A DNA stretch of 64,000 nucleotides, taken from assembly GCF_002776695.1 (NCBI RefSeq), contig NZ_LFJC01000003.1, forward strand, positions 1,834,296 through 1,898,295, given 5' to 3'. The notes beneath the pieces are model-generated. The model searched no databases and was not told the DNA's origin. It saw only the letters and a list, made by a program, of their open reading frames with translations. A program made the translations under genes and the position numbers. The DNA comes from Bradyrhizobium nitroreducens (GTDB lineage: Bacteria > Pseudomonadota > Alphaproteobacteria > Rhizobiales > Xanthobacteraceae). Positions within the stretch are counted from its first letter, which is position 1. Every line of letters begins with the position of its first letter. Of the stretch, positions 17,739-25,440 are shown piece by piece.

Positions 17739-17863
17739 GTTTCCCCCGTAGCTCCCGCGTGAGGCACGATGTGGGATCGCGTGGCCGGCGCGGCAAGACC
17801 ATCGTCATTGACCGGTCGACCTTGCCATGCCGATGCTCCCCCCGGAAATCGCGTCGAAGCCGG

Positions 17864-18604
17864 CTATTCGACGTACCCGGTCAACATGGCGTGCGCCCAT
17901 TCGGGGCGGTTGTTGGCGAGCGCACGCGCCGATGCGGCGTCCCAATCATATTCCAGGGCCAGGAGCTCGACCTGCCAGCCCCGCTGTTTCCTGGTGAGGA
18001 TCGCATAGCGGGCGTGAGGCGAGCGATGTTCCAGCTTTGCGGCAAAGGGAATGTCCGCGAAGACGGGGCAGCCGACGCTTCCGGGATTGAGAACCAGGCA
18101 GTCGCGAGGTCCCTGAACCGCGGCCTGGCGGTGGCTATGGCCGCACAACACCACGCGCGCCGTCGGCTCGCTTGCGAGGCGCGTCGCCAGCACCTCGCGG
18201 CGTGCCGGGACGAAGCGGCCGTCGTCGAGCGATTCCTCCAGCAGGCACGCCGTATCGTTGTCGGGCGTGCCGTGGCAGGCGAAGATCCCGTCGTCCAGCT
18301 GCAGGTGGGACGGCAGGCTATGGAGCGCGCGCCGCTGCTCCGCAGTCAATGCGTTGCGGGCAAACAGGCCTGCCGGCGACAGCTTGTCGTCCGGAAACTC
18401 CTCGATCCAGCGGTCGTGGTTTCCGCGCACCGTCGGCAACGCCAGCGCTTGCAGGGCCTCGAAGGTCTCTTTCGGCCACAACGGGCTGGTGACGCAATCG
18501 CCGAGGTTCACGGTGCGATCGACGCCACGCGCCTTGATGTCGGCCAGCACGGCCTCCAGCGCAGCAAGGTTGCCGTGAATATCGGAAATGACTGCCAATC
18601 GCAT
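17864..18604 (-). CDS. Metallophosphoesterase family protein (YfcE/DR1281-like)
   Basis: 246 aa calcineurin-like phosphoesterase. The metal-binding motifs appear in order: SDIHGNL at the N-terminus, NLGDCVTSPLW, RGNHDRW, then FACHGTP and LCGHSHRQA, with NPGSVGCP near the end. Acts on phosphodiester bonds; the in vivo substrate is unknown. Cytoplasmic, no signal. The region upstream holds a truncated copy of the 45-base repeat. Confidence 0.9.
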   Translation of the reverse strand: MRLAVISDIHGNLAALEAVLADIKARGVDRTVNLGDCVTSPLWPKETFEALQALALPTVRGNHDRWIEEFPDDKLSPAGLFARNALTAEQRRALHSLPSHLQLDDGIFACHGTPDNDTACLLEESLDDGRFVPARREVLATRLASEPTARVVLCGHSHRQAAVQGPRDCLVLNPGSVGCPVFADIPFAAKLEHRSPHARYAILTRKQRGWQVELLALEYDWDAASARALANNRPEWAHAMLTGYVE

Positions 18605-18662
18605 CGTTTTGCGCCCCGTTCATCTCGGCCGGTTACTGCCGGCTCCGGTTGCGCTGATCTTA

Positions 18663-18707
18663 GAGCGTTTTCGAGCGAAGTGGACACCGGTTCGCGTGAA
18701 GAAAACG
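18663..18707 (+). repeat. Intergenic repeat family R1, short copy
   Basis: A 45-base unit beginning GAGCGTTTTCGAGCGAAG and ending with GAAGAAAACG, found again at 29249-29350 and 29934-30036 in longer form. Here only the first half of the element is present. Inverted GCGTTTTC/GAAAACGC-type ends suggest a palindromic element. Confidence 0.85.
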
Positions 18708-18905
18708 GGCGCAAAAATCCGCCGCAACCTTCAGGCGCGGTGCTTTTCGTCAAGCCATGCATCAAAGGCATGGTGATTCCCGGACACTTGGCGTAAAGAG
18801 CGGCCAGAACAATCCAGCGTGCGGCCGGGCCGATTGCCGCGCACGCCAGCCTCAGGCGCCCCGGCTTGCTGTGCCGCGCCTGAATTAACCAAGGTTTCCC
18901 ATCTC

Positions 18906-20894
18906 GTGTCTCTTCCGGCCCTGACCCCGCCGCTCGCCCACGCTTTGGCCGAGCGGAACTATGATTCACTGACCCCCGTCCAACTCGCCGTGCTCGCCCA
19001 CGAAGCGACCAGCCGCGACCTGCTGGTCTCGGCGCAGACCGGCTCCGGCAAGACCGTAGCCTATGGCCTTGCGATCGCCAAAAATCTCCTCGGCGACGAC
19101 GAGCGGTTCGAGCAGGCCGGCGCGCCGCTCGCCCTGATCGTGGCGCCCACCCGCGAGCTGGCGCTTCAGGTCCAGCGCGAGCTTGCCTGGCTCTATGGAC
19201 ATGCCGGCGGGCGCGTCGTCTCCTGCGTCGGCGGCATGGACCCGCGCCGCGAGCAGCGCGAGCTTGCGGCCGGCGCTCACATCGTCGTCGGCACGCCTGG
19301 CCGCTTGTGCGATCATTTGCGCCGCAACCGTCTCGACATCTCCGAATTGAAGGCCGTCGTTCTCGACGAGGCCGACGAGATGCTCAATCTCGGCTTTCGC
19401 GAGGACATGGAGTTCATCCTCGAGACGACGCCCGAGACGCGCCGCACCTTGATGTTCTCCGCGACGTTCCCGCGCGGCATCGTCGCGCTGGCCAAGCAGT
19501 ATCAGCATGATGCATTCCGCATCGAGGTCGCAGGCGACGAAGGCGGCCACGCCGACATCGAGTACCGCGCCATCCGGATCGCGCCCGCCGACGTCGAGCA
19601 TGCCGTCGTCAACGTGCTGCGCTTCTACGAGGCGCCGAGCGCGCTCGTCTTCTGCAGCACGCGCGACAACGTCAGGCACTTGCAGGCGGCACTGCTGGAG
19701 CGCGGTTTTGCCGTGGTCGCGCTCTCGGGCGAATTGACGCAGAACGAGCGGACCATGGCGCTGCAGTCGCTGCGGGACGGCCGCGCCCGCGTCTGCGTCG
19801 CGACCGACGTTGCCGCGCGCGGCATCGACCTGCCGAGCCTTGACCTCGTTATTCACGCCGACCTGCCCAACGACGCCGAGGTGATGCAGCATCGTTCGGG
19901 GCGCACAGGGCGCGCGGGCCGCAAGGGCACGAGCGTCCTGCTGGTGCCGCCGGCACGGCGTCGTCGCGCCGAGCTGCTGCTCAATCTCTCCGGGATCGAT
20001 GCGGCCTGGGCCACCGCGCCGCAGGCGGAGGAGATCCGCAAGCTCGACCACGATCGCATGAAGGACGTGCTGTTCACCGAGGAGACCACGCCCGACGATC
20101 TGGCGCTGGCGCAGGCCTTGCTCGCCGAGCGGTCGGCCGAGGACATCGCCGCTGCGCTGGCGCGGCTCTATCGCGCGCGCCTGCCGTCGCCGGAGGACAT
20201 CATCGATCCCGGCGAGCGACCCGCCCGGTCACGTGACGATCGCGGTCGCGACAATGTTCGCACGCCGCGCGACGACGGCCGCAGCTCACGCGGCGACGAT
20301 CGCCCGGCGGGGCCGCGATCGAAGCCAGGCAAATCCTCGCCGCGTCACGGCATGGGAGAGGCCACCGTCTGGTTCCGCGCCAATATCGGACGACGCAAGA
20401 ACGCTGAAGCGCGCTGGCTGCTGCCGATGATTTGCCGTCGTGGCGGCATCGACAAGGGCGATATCGGCGCCATCAAGATCATGGACACCACCACCGAGTT
20501 TGAAATTTCCGAGCGGGTCGCGGAGTCCTTCGCCGTCAAGATCAAGCGTCCGGACAAGGAGGACAATATCCGCCTCGAGCCGATGGCGGGCGCGCCACAG
20601 CAACAGGCGCCTGCCGAAGAGCGGTCCCACGCGCCCCGGCGCGAGCGGGACGATGGCGATCATCGCGAACGCCGCGACGAGCGCCCGCGCGAGGCACGTG
20701 AATTCAAGCCGCGCGAATTCAAGCCACGCGGCAAACCGCCCGGCGAGCGCGCACCTCGTTTCGACGATGCGCCGTCCTTTGCAAAGAAGAAGAAGAATCG
20801 CGACAAGCAGGCCCGCGCGGAGCCGTCGGTCACGCCGTGGCCGGTGAAGGGTGCGCCGGGAAAAAAGCCGAAGAAGAAAAAGCATCGCGGCTGA
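18906..20894 (+). CDS. DEAD-box RNA helicase with C-terminal DbpA RNA-binding domain
   Basis: About 662 aa from GTG 18906; the frame extends to 18819 but the extra residues look non-conserved. Helicase motifs: Q motif (SLTPVQLAVL), motif I (AQTGSGKT), Ia (PTRELALQ), II (VLDEADEML, DEAD), III (SAT), V (ATDVAARGIDL), VI (HRSGRTGRAGR). After residue ~490 a DbpA-type RRM-like domain follows (TVWFRANIGRRKNAEARWL), then a long Arg/Lys/Glu-rich disordered tail. Related enzymes (DbpA, CsdA) act in ribosome assembly and cold adaptation. A second DEAD-box helicase lies at 46.7 kb. Confidence 0.93.
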   Translation: MSLPALTPPLAHALAERNYDSLTPVQLAVLAHEATSRDLLVSAQTGSGKTVAYGLAIAKNLLGDDERFEQAGAPLALIVAPTRELALQVQRELAWLYGHAGGRVVSCVGGMDPRREQRELAAGAHIVVGTPGRLCDHLRRNRLDISELKAVVLDEADEMLNLGFREDMEFILETTPETRRTLMFSATFPRGIVALAKQYQHDAFRIEVAGDEGGHADIEYRAIRIAPADVEHAVVNVLRFYEAPSALVFCSTRDNVRHLQAALLERGFAVVALSGELTQNERTMALQSLRDGRARVCVATDVAARGIDLPSLDLVIHADLPNDAEVMQHRSGRTGRAGRKGTSVLLVPPARRRRAELLLNLSGIDAAWATAPQAEEIRKLDHDRMKDVLFTEETTPDDLALAQALLAERSAEDIAAALARLYRARLPSPEDIIDPGERPARSRDDRGRDNVRTPRDDGRSSRGDDRPAGPRSKPGKSSPRHGMGEATVWFRANIGRRKNAEARWLLPMICRRGGIDKGDIGAIKIMDTTTEFEISERVAESFAVKIKRPDKEDNIRLEPMAGAPQQQAPAEERSHAPRRERDDGDHRERRDERPREAREFKPREFKPRGKPPGERAPRFDDAPSFAKKKKNRDKQARAEPSVTPWPVKGAPGKKPKKKKHRG

Positions 20895-20920
20895 ACCGCC
20901 GTCGCTCAGTGCAGACGGCA

Positions 20921-20952
20921 ATGATGCCGTCGGATCGCACCGGCGGCATCAT
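20921..20952. repeat. Inverted repeat between convergent genes
   Basis: ATGATGCCG (20921-20929) pairs with CGGCATCAT (20944-20952) between the helicase stop and the poly-glycine gene stop. No T-run, so a terminator role is only possible. Confidence 0.4.
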
Positions 20953-20972
20953 CTGAAAGGTCAGGTGTGCGT

Positions 20973-21284
20973 TCAGCGACCGCCGCCGCCACCACCGCCA
21001 CCTCCGCCGCCACCACCACCGCCACCGCCTCCGCCGCCGTCGCGCATCGACGAGCTGTAGCGCGGGTCAGTCTGCTTCATGTAGATCGGCGAGGTGTCGT
21101 GATGGGTGACGCTCGGGCGGTTTCTGCCAGGCGCGTTGGGCATCTCGACCACGATGCCGCAGCCTTCGAAGAAGGCGGTGTCGCAGCCATAGGTGCGGTA
21201 TTGCGCGGCGTTGGCGCTGGTCGCGGTGAATGCGGCCGTCGCCACGCACGCGACGAAAGCAAGTTTCGACAATGTGAGTTTCAT
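20973..21284 (-). CDS. Small exported protein with poly-glycine C-terminal tail
   Basis: 103 aa from ATG 21284, with GGAG about 9 bases upstream. A Sec signal peptide (LAFVACVATAAFTATSANA, cleavage after ANA) precedes a short region with two Cys (GCDTAFFEGCG) and an SPIYMKQTDPRYSS segment. The protein ends in about 20 consecutive Gly followed by Arg, encoded by mixed GGN codons. I recognise no family. The poly-Gly tract may be polymorphic or subject to slippage. The opposite strand reads as a poly-Pro frame, which I reject because the signal peptide and Shine-Dalgarno support the minus strand. Confidence 0.7.
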   Translation of the reverse strand: MKLTLSKLAFVACVATAAFTATSANAAQYRTYGCDTAFFEGCGIVVEMPNAPGRNRPSVTHHDTSPIYMKQTDPRYSSSMRDGGGGGGGGGGGGGGGGGGGGR

Positions 21285-21402
21285 GGATGGTCTCCAGCCT
21301 CGGTTCGGCGAGACCGGAAGGGCTCGCACACACCTTCGACGGGGGCTGATCCAATCGGGTTCGAGGCTGCGGTTCACGCCCGCGTGAGGCCGGGGAGGGA
21401 CG

Positions 21403-21909
21403 TTACGTCGCAGTGAGGTTGCGCAGCATATAGGTCGCGCCTTCGCCGTAGGAGGCGAGCTTCGCACGCAGCGCCGCATCTGCCGTAACGGCGCGAAAGC
21501 CGAGATGCTCCCATAGCGGCCGGGTGGCGTAGACCGAGACCAGTGCGAGCGTCGCGATGCCGGAGGCACGCGCCAGCTCCGCAATCCCGGCAATGTAATC
21601 GCGTGCAACGCCGCCGCGCCGGTCCGGCAGCACGGCGACATCATGGACGTAGAGGCAGTCCGCATTCTCGGGCAGCCGTTCGAGGAAACCGTCGAGCGGC
21701 GGGATCTGATGTTGCGTCCAGGGATGTGCGAGGCCGTAGCCGGCGACCGCATTCTCCGCAACGAGCACGCGGCAGCCGGGAGGATAGAGCTGCATCTTCT
21801 CCATGAACACTTCGGGGCGTTCCGGCAGATCGGGATGGATCTGTGTGGCGATCGCAACGATCGCGCGGAAGTCGGATACCCGCGCCGGGCGCCAATGCAG
21901 CTTGCTCAT
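21403..21909 (-). CDS. GNAT family N-acetyltransferase
   Basis: 168 aa. The N-terminus (WRPARVSDFRAIVAIATQIHPDLPE) fits strand 1-helix 1 of GNAT. The acetyl-CoA-binding motif A is VHDVAVLPDRRGGVARDYIAGI, a R/Q-x-x-G-x-G/A variant. The acceptor substrate cannot be inferred. Cytoplasmic, monocistronic. Confidence 0.88.
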   Translation of the reverse strand: MSKLHWRPARVSDFRAIVAIATQIHPDLPERPEVFMEKMQLYPPGCRVLVAENAVAGYGLAHPWTQHQIPPLDGFLERLPENADCLYVHDVAVLPDRRGGVARDYIAGIAELARASGIATLALVSVYATRPLWEHLGFRAVTADAALRAKLASYGEGATYMLRNLTAT

Positions 21910-22054
21910 CTTGATCTGTCGTTCCGTTACGTCATCCAGTTTATTCCACTGCGCAGTCGCGCGCAGCGAAAAATATCTTCGTCGCCGTCTTGGGAATACG
22001 ACGCTTCGCGCGGCGTCCTACCCCATGCAAGCCAATTGCATGACAGGAGATATC

Positions 22055-22441
22055 ATGACGTCCCCGATCCGCCTCGCGCTCACGCTCGCAATCTCGCTCG
22101 CGATCGTTCCGGCCGCCTTCGCCGCACCGCCGACCAAGACCGGCAAGACCGACAAGGGCAACGTCCTCACCGATGCCAAGGGCATGACGCTCTACACCTT
22201 CGACAAGGACGCGGACGGCAAGTCCGCCTGCAACGGCCCATGCGCGACCAACTGGCCGGTGCTGAAGGCCGAGGCGAGCGACGCCGCCGGCGACGGCTAC
22301 ACCATCATCACCCGCGACGACGGCTCCAGGCAGTGGGCCTACAAGGGCAAGCCGCTCTACACTTTCGCCAAGGACACCAAGCCCGGCGACGTCACCGGCG
22401 ACGGTTTCCTGAACGGCGCCTGGCACCTGGCGATGCCGTAA
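22055..22441 (+). CDS. Exported secreted-repeat (COG4315-type) protein
   Basis: 128 aa from ATG 22055, preceded by CAGGAGA at good spacing; in-frame ATGs further upstream lack such a site. Signal peptide LALTLAISLAIVPAAFA, then two copies of the family repeat: GNVLTDAKGMTLYTFDKDAD with CNGPCATNWPVL, and GSRQWAYKGKPLYTFAKDTK, ending GDGFLNGAWHLAMP. Members are periplasmic or lipoprotein-like beta proteins of unknown role, sometimes heme-linked. The two Cys in CNGPC could form a disulfide. Confidence 0.88.
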   Translation: MTSPIRLALTLAISLAIVPAAFAAPPTKTGKTDKGNVLTDAKGMTLYTFDKDADGKSACNGPCATNWPVLKAEASDAAGDGYTIITRDDGSRQWAYKGKPLYTFAKDTKPGDVTGDGFLNGAWHLAMP

Positions 22442-22494
22442 ATGCGCATCGCGCGCCGGCTGTCGTTCGCGACGTCAGGCGCGCGGTCGCGGCG

Positions 22495-23628
22495 CTATCT
22501 CGGATATTCAAGCTGCATCGCGACGAAGTCGGCCGTGCGCGCCCCGTAGCGCGCGTCGATGTCGTGCAGCGTCTGGTCCAGCGCACGCGCCGGCGGCAAG
22601 TCGAATGCGGCCGGCGGCGTCAGCTTTGCCGGCCACTCGGCCGCGACCTTGTCGGGCAGGATGCGAAGACCGCCGCGGCTGATCTGGGCCTCGGCCGCGG
22701 CGGCGAAGGTGAGGGCACGCGAGCGATAGGTGCGCGACCACGCATCAGCGACGAGCGCAAGCGAGACCTCGTCGACGCCAGATGTCAGCGCAATTCCGAG
22801 CTGCTCGCGGTTCCAGAATGAGAGCGTGTTGGCGATCGCCGTCAGCGCGAAGGGGCGTGTGAATTGGAAGGGCTCGCTGCGATGGCGCGCATCCCAGTGC
22901 GCAAGACCGATCTCGCGGGCGACCGCCTCCGCCTTGGCGCGGCCGGCGATGGCCTCGACCAGGGTCAGGGCCATCGGCATGGATGCGGTGATACCGGTCG
23001 TGGTCGCGACGCCGCGGTCGACCACGAGCCGGCGATCCGCGACATAGCGGATCGCCGGATGCTTCCGCAGGTCGCGCACGGAATACCAGTGCGTGGTGGC
23101 CTGCCGGCCGTCCAGCAGCCCGGTGCTGGCAACGACCATGGCACCGACGCAGACGCCGACGACGATCGCGCCCTTGCCGGCCTGGCTTCTGATCCACTGC
23201 AAGGCCGCGGCATCGTCTTCGCGGCTCATCGCGGGCACGATCACGTAATCGGCGCCGTCGGGATGGGCCGCATCGAACTCGGCAATGGTTGCGTGCGGCT
23301 GCACTTTCAGCGCGGGAAAGAGCGTGACGGGGCCAGGCTGCGTCGACAATGTGAGGACGTCGGCGACATCGGCCCGCGCGAGGATGCCGTATGGCATCAG
23401 ATAGTCGGTCGTCTCGGTCATGTCGTTGATGCCGACGATGGCGATCACGGGACGCTTGCGCCTGGGCGGCTTCAGCGCCGCAAGCGTCGCCTCGGTTTCG
23501 TCTTTGGATATCGCAGGCGCGGTTCCCTGAGCCGGCACGCCGGGCAGCAGCAACAGCCAGGTTCCGCCGATGACTGCGAGCAGCGCCACGCAGCCGAGCG
23601 CGCTCCATGCCAGAATGCGCCAGCTCAT
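22495..23628 (-). CDS. Membrane-anchored DJ-1/PfpI family protein
   Basis: 377 aa. An N-terminal transmembrane helix (ALGCVALLAVIGGTWLLLL) is followed by a DJ-1/PfpI domain: VIAIVGINDMTETTDYLMPYG, then the nucleophile elbow with Cys (IVVGVCVGAMVVAS) and HWYSVRDL. The C-terminal third has a segment (IALTSGVDEVSLALVADAW, then GGLRILPD) that resembles the start of a second, incomplete DJ-1-like domain. GlxA-type regulators use this fold with an AraC DNA-binding domain, which is absent here. The active domain probably faces the periplasm. Function unknown. Confidence 0.8.
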   Translation of the reverse strand: MSWRILAWSALGCVALLAVIGGTWLLLLPGVPAQGTAPAISKDETEATLAALKPPRRKRPVIAIVGINDMTETTDYLMPYGILARADVADVLTLSTQPGPVTLFPALKVQPHATIAEFDAAHPDGADYVIVPAMSREDDAAALQWIRSQAGKGAIVVGVCVGAMVVASTGLLDGRQATTHWYSVRDLRKHPAIRYVADRRLVVDRGVATTTGITASMPMALTLVEAIAGRAKAEAVAREIGLAHWDARHRSEPFQFTRPFALTAIANTLSFWNREQLGIALTSGVDEVSLALVADAWSRTYRSRALTFAAAAEAQISRGGLRILPDKVAAEWPAKLTPPAAFDLPPARALDQTLHDIDARYGARTADFVAMQLEYPR

Positions 23629-23757
23629 GAGATGTCACCCGATCGTCGTTGCTTCACGCAGCGCGGAAGCTACCCGTTCGCGGCACGATCAGGAATGACG
23701 CAGATCCCGCAAAAACGGTCGCGCGCATCGGCGCGATCAATTGTCACGCAGTGGGAC

Positions 23758-24312
23758 CTACCGCAGTCCCTCATACACCATCAGCCCACGTGCGATCTGC
23801 AGCTTGCGGATCGCGCGCGGCAGCAGCTTCTCCGGCTGGTGCAGATAACGCCAGGAGGTGAGGGTGAAGGCCGAAAGCGCGCCGCACTCGTCGTCGAACG
23901 GCGCGAGCACGCCGGTCACGCTCACCGGCGTGTGCGGGCGGGCGTTGAAGGGCAGCAGCAACAGCTCGAGATAGGCCTTGCTGCCGTCCTCGCGCGCGGC
24001 CGTGACGCCGGCGATCGCACCCAGCGTCTCGTCGGCGACGATGGTCGTGATCTCCTCGATCTCGCTGCGGCTGGCTTCGGCGAACAGCGCCGCAAAGCTC
24101 TGGTCCTTGAGGTCGCGCCCCGCCAGCGCGCAGACGCGCGTGCCGGCGACGCGGAAGGGAAAGCCGAGATTGGGCTCGCAGGAGAGGACGAAAATGTCGC
24201 CGAGCAGGCCGCGGACGGCGGCCGGATCGATGTCGGCCCTGTCGGGGGCCCGCGCAGCGCCGCGCTTCTTGTCCCAGTACGCGAAGAACGCACGGCTCGA
24301 CGAATGTTTCAT
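23758..24312 (-). CDS. PAS domain-containing protein (PAS_5 / DUF1388 type)
   Basis: 184 aa from ATG 24312; the open frame begins 36 codons earlier, but MKHSSSRAFFAYWDKKRG is the typical family start. The single PAS-like domain contains ADIDPAAVRGLLGDIFVLS, FPFRVAGTRVCALAGRDLKDQ and later LELLLLPFNA. Family members are small, common in Alphaproteobacteria, and uncharacterised. No output domain. A perfect CtrA box lies about 150 bases upstream but may serve the opposite strand. Confidence 0.85.
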   Translation of the reverse strand: MKHSSSRAFFAYWDKKRGAARAPDRADIDPAAVRGLLGDIFVLSCEPNLGFPFRVAGTRVCALAGRDLKDQSFAALFAEASRSEIEEITTIVADETLGAIAGVTAAREDGSKAYLELLLLPFNARPHTPVSVTGVLAPFDDECGALSAFTLTSWRYLHQPEKLLPRAIRKLQIARGLMVYEGLR

Positions 24313-24464
24313 GTCTGAACGCTTATCCCGGGGTGCAACCTCGAAGGGACAGAGCTGTCCCGCTTCAGTGCACCCGCGATCCCCTGTGTTGTTGTGCAGG
24401 AGGGGATTTGCAGCGTCCATGCCGCGGGGGCGTTTTCGCCTCCGTTAAGCCGGTCTTTGCGGTG

Positions 24465-24480
24465 TTAACGTTAAATTAAC
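24465..24480. promoter_or_regulatory. Perfect CtrA box between the PAS gene and an orphan terminator
   Basis: TTAA-CGTTAAA-TTAAC matches the full CtrA consensus TTAA-N7-TTAAC. It lies 153 bases upstream of the PAS gene (minus strand) and about 190 bases before an intrinsic terminator on the plus strand with no gene between. Confidence 0.6.
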
Positions 24481-24499
24481 TATCGGCTTTCCGTTCGCC

Positions 24500-24690
24500 G
24501 CGCCGCTGCTATGGTGATCGCAGTCGCAAGCCTCGCCGCTTTCTCCAGGTTCTCGGCGGGGTCTGTACACAGGGCGTCAAACAGTTTGGCCACGGGCCGG
24601 GGAGGGGTGGGGATACACCTTCATTCCTCCGGCACCAGAAGGCCGACACGGACAGGCAGGGCTTCCCAGGGCCCTGCCTTTTCCTTTTCA
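24500..24690 (+). ncRNA. Candidate small RNA ending at an orphan intrinsic terminator
   Basis: No credible protein is encoded on the plus strand between the CtrA box (24465-24480) and a strong intrinsic terminator (24654-24690). The interval carries a G-rich 17-mer (24598-24614) with a partly complementary CCTCCGGC about 15 bases later, suggesting an internal hairpin. The 5' end is not determined; 24500 is a guess placed just after the CtrA box. The call rests on promoter-like box plus terminator with no ORF. Confidence 0.4.
24654..24690 (+). terminator. Orphan intrinsic terminator
   Basis: AGGCAGGGC (24654-24662) pairs perfectly with GCCCTGCCT (24671-24679) across an 8-base loop, followed by TTTCCTTTTC. 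No plus-strand gene lies upstream for several hundred bases. Confidence 0.8.
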
Positions 24691-24714
24691 GCCATCAGCT
24701 CTCGTGCCCGGCAT

Positions 24715-24833
24715 TTCTGGGTCCCGGCTCTGCGGCGCGTCACTTCGTGCCGCGCCTTGTCCGGGACACGCGCTCTCCGTGTCCCGGACGCGCTGCGGCG
24801 CGTAGCGCTGCTGCGCAGAGCCGGGATCCAGTC
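24715..24833 (+). repeat. Palindromic repeat family R2, copy A
   Basis: Begins TCTGGGTCCCGGCTCTGC and ends with the inverted GCAGAGCCGGGATCCAG, with inner TGTCCGGGACACG / CGTGTCCCGGAC arms. A second copy in the same orientation is at 25192-25321. The right end abuts the stop codon of the GIY-YIG gene. Confidence 0.85.
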
Positions 24834-25134
24834 AGCCTGCCAGCGAGTTCAGTTCATCCGTCAGATCGCGCCAGTCCGGATTGAGGTCTTCGATCAGCTT
24901 GAGCTTCCAGGCCCGCCGCCATCGCTTCAGTGAATGCTCGCGAGCCCTGGCTTCAAGGATGGATCCGTAGGTCTCGAAATAGACGAGCAGGGTCACCCCG
25001 TACTGCTTCGTAAAGCCGGGCATGAGCTTGGCCTTGTGGGCGGTCATCCGGCGAGCGAGGTCGTTGGTGACGCCGACATACAGGGTGCCGTTTCGTTTGC
25101 TCGCAAGGATGTAAACGAAGAAGGCAGTTTGCAT
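24832..25134 (-). CDS. GIY-YIG nuclease family protein
   Basis: 100 aa, a stand-alone GIY-YIG (UPF0213/YhbQ-like) domain. The start ATG 25134 gives the canonical first strand FFVYILASKRNGTLYVGVTNDL, where the family's GIY and YIG appear as VYI and YVG. The catalytic Arg lies in NDLARRMTAHK and the metal-binding Glu in YGSILEARAREHSLK. Whether it cuts DNA is untested for most such proteins. The gene is bracketed by two copies of palindromic repeat R2 in the same orientation, one touching its stop codon. Confidence 0.9.
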   Translation of the reverse strand: MQTAFFVYILASKRNGTLYVGVTNDLARRMTAHKAKLMPGFTKQYGVTLLVYFETYGSILEARAREHSLKRWRRAWKLKLIEDLNPDWRDLTDELNSLAG

Positions 25135-25191
25135 CGGCCAGGTCCGGATATGGTAACTACTTAAAATTGCACAATTCGAGCTTGCGGCCAA

Positions 25192-25321
25192 TCTGGGTCC
25201 CGGCTCTGCAGCGCGTCACTTCGTGCCGCGCCTTGTCCGGGACACGGGCTGGGCTGGCTTCGTGCCCCGGACGCAGTGCAGCGCTCCTGAAGCGCTGCAC
25301 TGCTGAGCCGGGGCCCAGCGT
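25192..25321 (+). repeat. Palindromic repeat family R2, copy B
   Basis: Starts TCTGGGTCCCGGCTCTGC and ends GAGCCGGGGCCCAG, with the same core as copy A (GCGTCACTTCGTGCCGCGCC). Its inner hairpin GCAGTGCAGCGCT / AGCGCTGCACTGC differs from copy A. It sits 58 bases before the start of the GIY-YIG gene, on its promoter side. Confidence 0.85.
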
Positions 25322-25440
25322 TCCCTCCGGCATTGAAATGGGCCATCCTGCACGATTTCCTTTTGTGCACTTGCGCAAGGCCGGGAAAGGCGACTATCTG
25401 CAAGGGGATCGCTCCGATCGCGCCTGAAAGCGAAGCTGCC

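Noticed and set aside
20851..21060. Plus-strand frame with a run of prolines
   Set aside because: It is the complement of the poly-Gly tract; the minus strand has the signal peptide and ribosome site.
22425..22441. TGGCAC followed by GC as a second sigma-54 promoter
   Set aside because: It is inside a coding sequence and the -12 element does not match TTGC.
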